Of a stretch of 64,000 bases of DNA, positions 60,789 through 64,000 are shown piece after piece; positions within the stretch are counted from its first letter, which is position 1; each line of letters opens with the position of its first letter. The stretch lies in the NCBI GenBank assembly GCA_038496675.1, contig CM076660.1:6389394-6453393 (forward strand). Reading direction: 5' to 3'. A program made the translations under genes and the position numbers. The notes beneath the pieces were generated by a model. That model did not search any database, was not told the DNA's origin, and saw only the letters and a list, made by a program, of their open reading frames with translations. This DNA comes from Rachycentron canadum. Taxonomy: Eukaryota; Chordata; Actinopteri; Carangiformes; Rachycentridae.

Positions 60789-62862
60789 AATATATGTTTT
60801 CATTAAAAATAAGGACCAAATGACTCACTGTATATGAAAAAGATCACATCCCACAGAAGAGTTGTCACCTGACTCGGTAGTTTCCATCAGCTCTATGAAG
60901 AATTTTACCATCTTTGAGCTTATTGTTTTGGTTTTTATGAACCTCAAATTCACCACAGACAGACACAGTTAGCAACGAGCTGATGAACACAGTAGAGTAT
61001 TCAGCAATAAAAGAGTCAGATATTTGCCACAGGATTCGGTGGATACCAAGCCAGAGCTAAAAGAAGAGTAAATCTCAGTCAGAAAAACAACTAAAAAGAG
61101 AAATGCTGGTGTTGTATTGAGGTCAATATCAATGTTGCATTTACAGCTTGTGATTGTACACTAGGATGGTGGTACAGCAATGTCAGACTGGGTAGAAAAC
61201 AGGAGCAGTGAGGCGATTAGAAAAAACTTAATTTGGAGGTAAAAGTAAGAGTGAGCACACTTTAAATGCTGTCACTGAAACTGTGTGCATGCAACTACAT
61301 GAGAACATTAAAAAGGGATACTTTAATGGCTGGCAGTTTTTTCAGACAGAGATGAAATATCAGTGTGTGACTGTTCATGTTCCTTCATAAATAAATATAA
61401 ATATCAGAACTAGGGAGATAGCAGTTGCTCACTGATGAATCCAGAGCCTCACAGTGTATTTGATCCTTATTTATCTGATAACTCTAATTGGATCCATCTG
61501 TTTTACCTATGTGAAAGCTTATTTTTGTGCAAATTCAAAATAAGAATAGAAACAAATAGGTATATGACAAAATAGATGCCTTCCCGTCCTTTCTTCATTT
61601 CTACCAAACTGAGGCTTTAGTAAGATGATGGTTCGGGAAACTGGTGTAAAGCCATAGTGTCAATAGCAACTATGTGTTTGATGCATTTAATCTTGTTGCA
61701 TGTCCTTTCCACATGGGATTAATCATCATGCAGACGGGAATACACAACTAGTTACAGTAAAACAAATCAAGGTGGAAAATAGACATGGAAAAAAAAAATC
61801 AGTGTGGGGTTGAATTACAGTTTGAATGGTCAGAGGAGACACCAGAGGGCAGAAAGACAGAGGAAGAATGAAAAGGGAGATGTGAAGGAAGAAACGGGGG
61901 AGAGACTGGGACTGCAGCCAAATCCACTTCCAGACGTGTAAAAGCACTGCTGCAATATTTACCACACACATACACACAGACACACTTTTGAAGCCATGTG
62001 TTAATAAGGAACCTCCAAGCATCACAAATCTTTAATGTATTGCAATCTGGTGGGTCTACACATGACAGCTACACACACGCACATATGTTCACACCAACAA
62101 GTCACTACTATTATGATTTATAGATTTTTAATTGCTGAACCAACTGCATATCTGTGTATTTTCTTTAGAAAAACATAGTGGCTGTAGCAGAGGTTTCTTC
62201 ACACCCACAACATTCATTTTCAAGGACTTTTTGAGCAACTTTACCAACAACTAAAACAAGAGAAATACATTAATTGGGTTAAATGTCTCGTGCGCCAGAA
62301 GTCGGAGCCATAAATCAGCTGAATCCTTCCAGTCAGACATATTAAAAAAACATATTACAGACATGCAAAGAACACACTAAAAGGATTCACAGGCCATAGG
62401 TCGAGATTAGCCGCAGCCTCTCGGAGCACTTTCTAATAACGTGTAAATTCTGGTGGATTATATGTTTTTTATAATCCTGGACTTGAGTGAAAATGCAGAG
62501 AATGTATGTGTTTAGTTCAGGCCAAGGTCATTTGTAGCTTACCAGCTGCTGCAAATAGCAACACACGTCTAAAATATCAATGGGTGGTAAAGTTTACCAG
62601 AGCAGTGCTATTGTAGTGCACACATCCATCTTGCCTAAAAACATAGAGCTGGAATGAACAGCTGGAATAAAACTACATCCATATGCCGGATTTAAAAGAT
62701 CCCATAATGAAATGAAACAAAGAATCATCCAGAAAAGCAAATGTAATGTAATAAAACTGCATACAAAAAGAGTTTTACTCACACAGTCAGACAACAGAAT
62801 CATTTATGTTTATTTTGATTAATTTCTTTTTTTTTTTTTTTAATTCAGTAATGAAACCACTA

Positions 62863-62948
62863 TTTCTGAAACAGTAGGGTCCAAAAGTCTGAGACCACTC
62901 ACCCTGTTCACTTGACTTAGACTTTTGGACCCTACTGTATCAGAAAAA
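62863..62948. mobile_element. palindromic MITE-like element (Tc1-like ends)
   Basis: Inverted arms of about 30 bases, ACAGTAGGGTCCAAAAGTCT (from 62871) and its complement ending near 62939, with flanking TATTTCTGA/TCAGAAAAAATA also inverted, enclose about 25 bases. The arm sequence is typical of Tc1-like terminal repeats in fish. It has no coding capacity and can fold into a hairpin. Confidence 0.75.
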
Positions 62949-63767
62949 ATATTATTACAATTGAACAAAGGTGGGTTTCAAAAACAGACTACCAAGTCTC
63001 GGCCAATGAGGTCCGAGTTTTAAAATGTGTGGTCCACAAACTTCCCATTTGTATTAACTCAGAGGAGGAAAGGGCTGGAGCACATGTACTGATTTGGAGC
63101 CTGTCTTAGTGTAAATGTTTCAATACCTCTGTCTTTCTTTCCCACTTAATTCATAATCTAATATTCAAAGTATTCAAACAAAATGCAGAAACAATTTGCG
63201 TCAGTTGCAGTAGCAAAAAAGTCAAAGTCGAGTTAGAAGTCACTGGATACATGACTCAGATCCAAGTCATCTGACTGGAGTCCAGACCTCAGGTCATGAT
63301 CATCACTTCTCATTTGAATAATCTGGAGCTGTTTTCACTGGTTAAATGTGGCACTACCCCTGTTCCCAGAGATGTGTGTGCCTGGTGTTTGAACATTTGG
63401 GAGGCCTATACTGTTTAATACACAATGTTAGCATTGATGTTAAAAGCAAGAGTTCCTGGAAAGGAGGCTATATGCTGCAAACACTCCCTCCATCTGCTGC
63501 AGAGGCAGCACTGGTTCTGCTGACGACTGAAAACTACAGTTATTGTGATTAACTGTGTAAAACCATGTAGTCATCACTTGCAGTGCATGTGGCTTCAGGT
63601 TATTTTGGGTGAGTCATTTGTGTTCAGCATCTTCTTCTGCTCCCTTACATGTAAAAATCAGGGAGACATCTTTGTGGTCTGTCATGTCAGCAATCTGAAG
63701 CTAGAACCACATGTATAGTCTCCTATTCATTAAACTAATGCGAGTGCTTTCGACTGGCTTCACCAGT

Positions 63768-63954
63768 GGGATGGTGGCCCAGTGATTAGCCTCACAGCAA
63801 GAGGGGTCTGGGTTCAAACCCCGGGCCTGTGTGGAGTTTGCATGTTCTCCCTGTGCGTGGCTTCCCTCCAGGTACTCCAGCTTCCTAAATTTACAACCCC
63901 CCCACCCCCCGTGACCCTGACAGATAAGTGGCAAGGATAACAGATGGATGGACT
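63768..63954 (+). repeat. tRNA-derived SINE, internally deleted
   Basis: It begins with a degenerate A-box region (GGTGGCCCAGTGATTAGC) and a clear pol III B box (GGTTCAAACC, 63811-63820). It continues with the GTGGAGTTTGCATGTTCTCC body shared by many fish SINEs and ends in CAGATGGATGG. Parts of the body are missing. Confidence 0.75.
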
Positions 63955-64000
63955 TTACTAGCAGCTGCAATGACATTAAAAAAATCAGGTCTCCAATTAC

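Larger units (their letters stand above)
53061..64000. other. upstream region, no gene recognised
   Basis: Open frames here are short and do not resemble known proteins. Contents: CT and CA repeats (53264-53332), a transposon remnant (54967-55155), a GA repeat (57589-57655), two CCAATCA motifs near 57687 and 57730, a minus-strand SINE (60602-60788), a small palindromic element (62863-62948) and a plus-strand SINE (63768-63954). Distal stard13 first exons or enhancers could lie here unseen. Confidence 0.55.

Noticed and set aside
1..64000. CRISPR arrays, phage, bacterial operons, toxin or viral genes
   Set aside because: None seen; the sequence is vertebrate throughout. Short direct repeats are microsatellites.

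Overview
The window looks like ordinary chromosomal DNA of a teleost fish, probably a spiny-rayed (percomorph-type) species. Evidence: split vertebrate genes with consensus GT/AG splice sites, many CA/GT and GA/CT microsatellites, tRNA-derived SINEs with conserved tails of a kind common in fish genomes, and remnants of hAT- and Tc1-like elements. There is no bacterial operon, phage, CRISPR array or other prokaryotic system. One assembly gap (396 N) lies at 51105-51500.

Two protein-coding genes are recognised, both on the minus strand. (1) nbea (neurobeachin): only its first coding exon (18442-18738) and promoter region are here. The gene runs off the left edge, so 1-18441 is the start of its first intron. 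(2) stard13 (DLC2; a SAM-RhoGAP-START protein): apparently complete, from two alternative first coding exons (52719-52842 in a CpG-rich promoter, and 47795-48338) to the stop codon at 29376-29378. I placed thirteen shared exons by eye. Every donor, acceptor and codon phase agrees. The predicted proteins are 1234 aa (long N-terminus) and 1094 aa (short N-terminus).

Layout: 1-18441, nbea intron 1, mostly repeats with a possible conserved non-coding block near 17.7-18.1 kb. 18442-19150, nbea exon 1 and promoter. 19150-29375, intergenic, holding a chain of good splice signals on the minus strand (22.4-26.2 kb) that may be an unannotated short or non-coding transcript, then the stard13 3' flank. 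29376-52842, stard13. 52843-64000, CpG-rich promoter and upstream sequence with no gene I can support.

The two genes do not form a functional unit in any sense visible here. STARD13 is a Rho GTPase-activating protein of focal adhesions and lipid surfaces; NBEA is a BEACH-domain membrane-trafficking and AKAP protein. They are also linked in tetrapods (human 13q13), but as I recall the human orientation differs. The most interesting points are a CA repeat abutting the 5' splice site of a frame-neutral SAM exon, a strongly acidic N-terminal extension encoded by one alternative first exon, and the possible transcript between the genes. I found no convincing new biological system.
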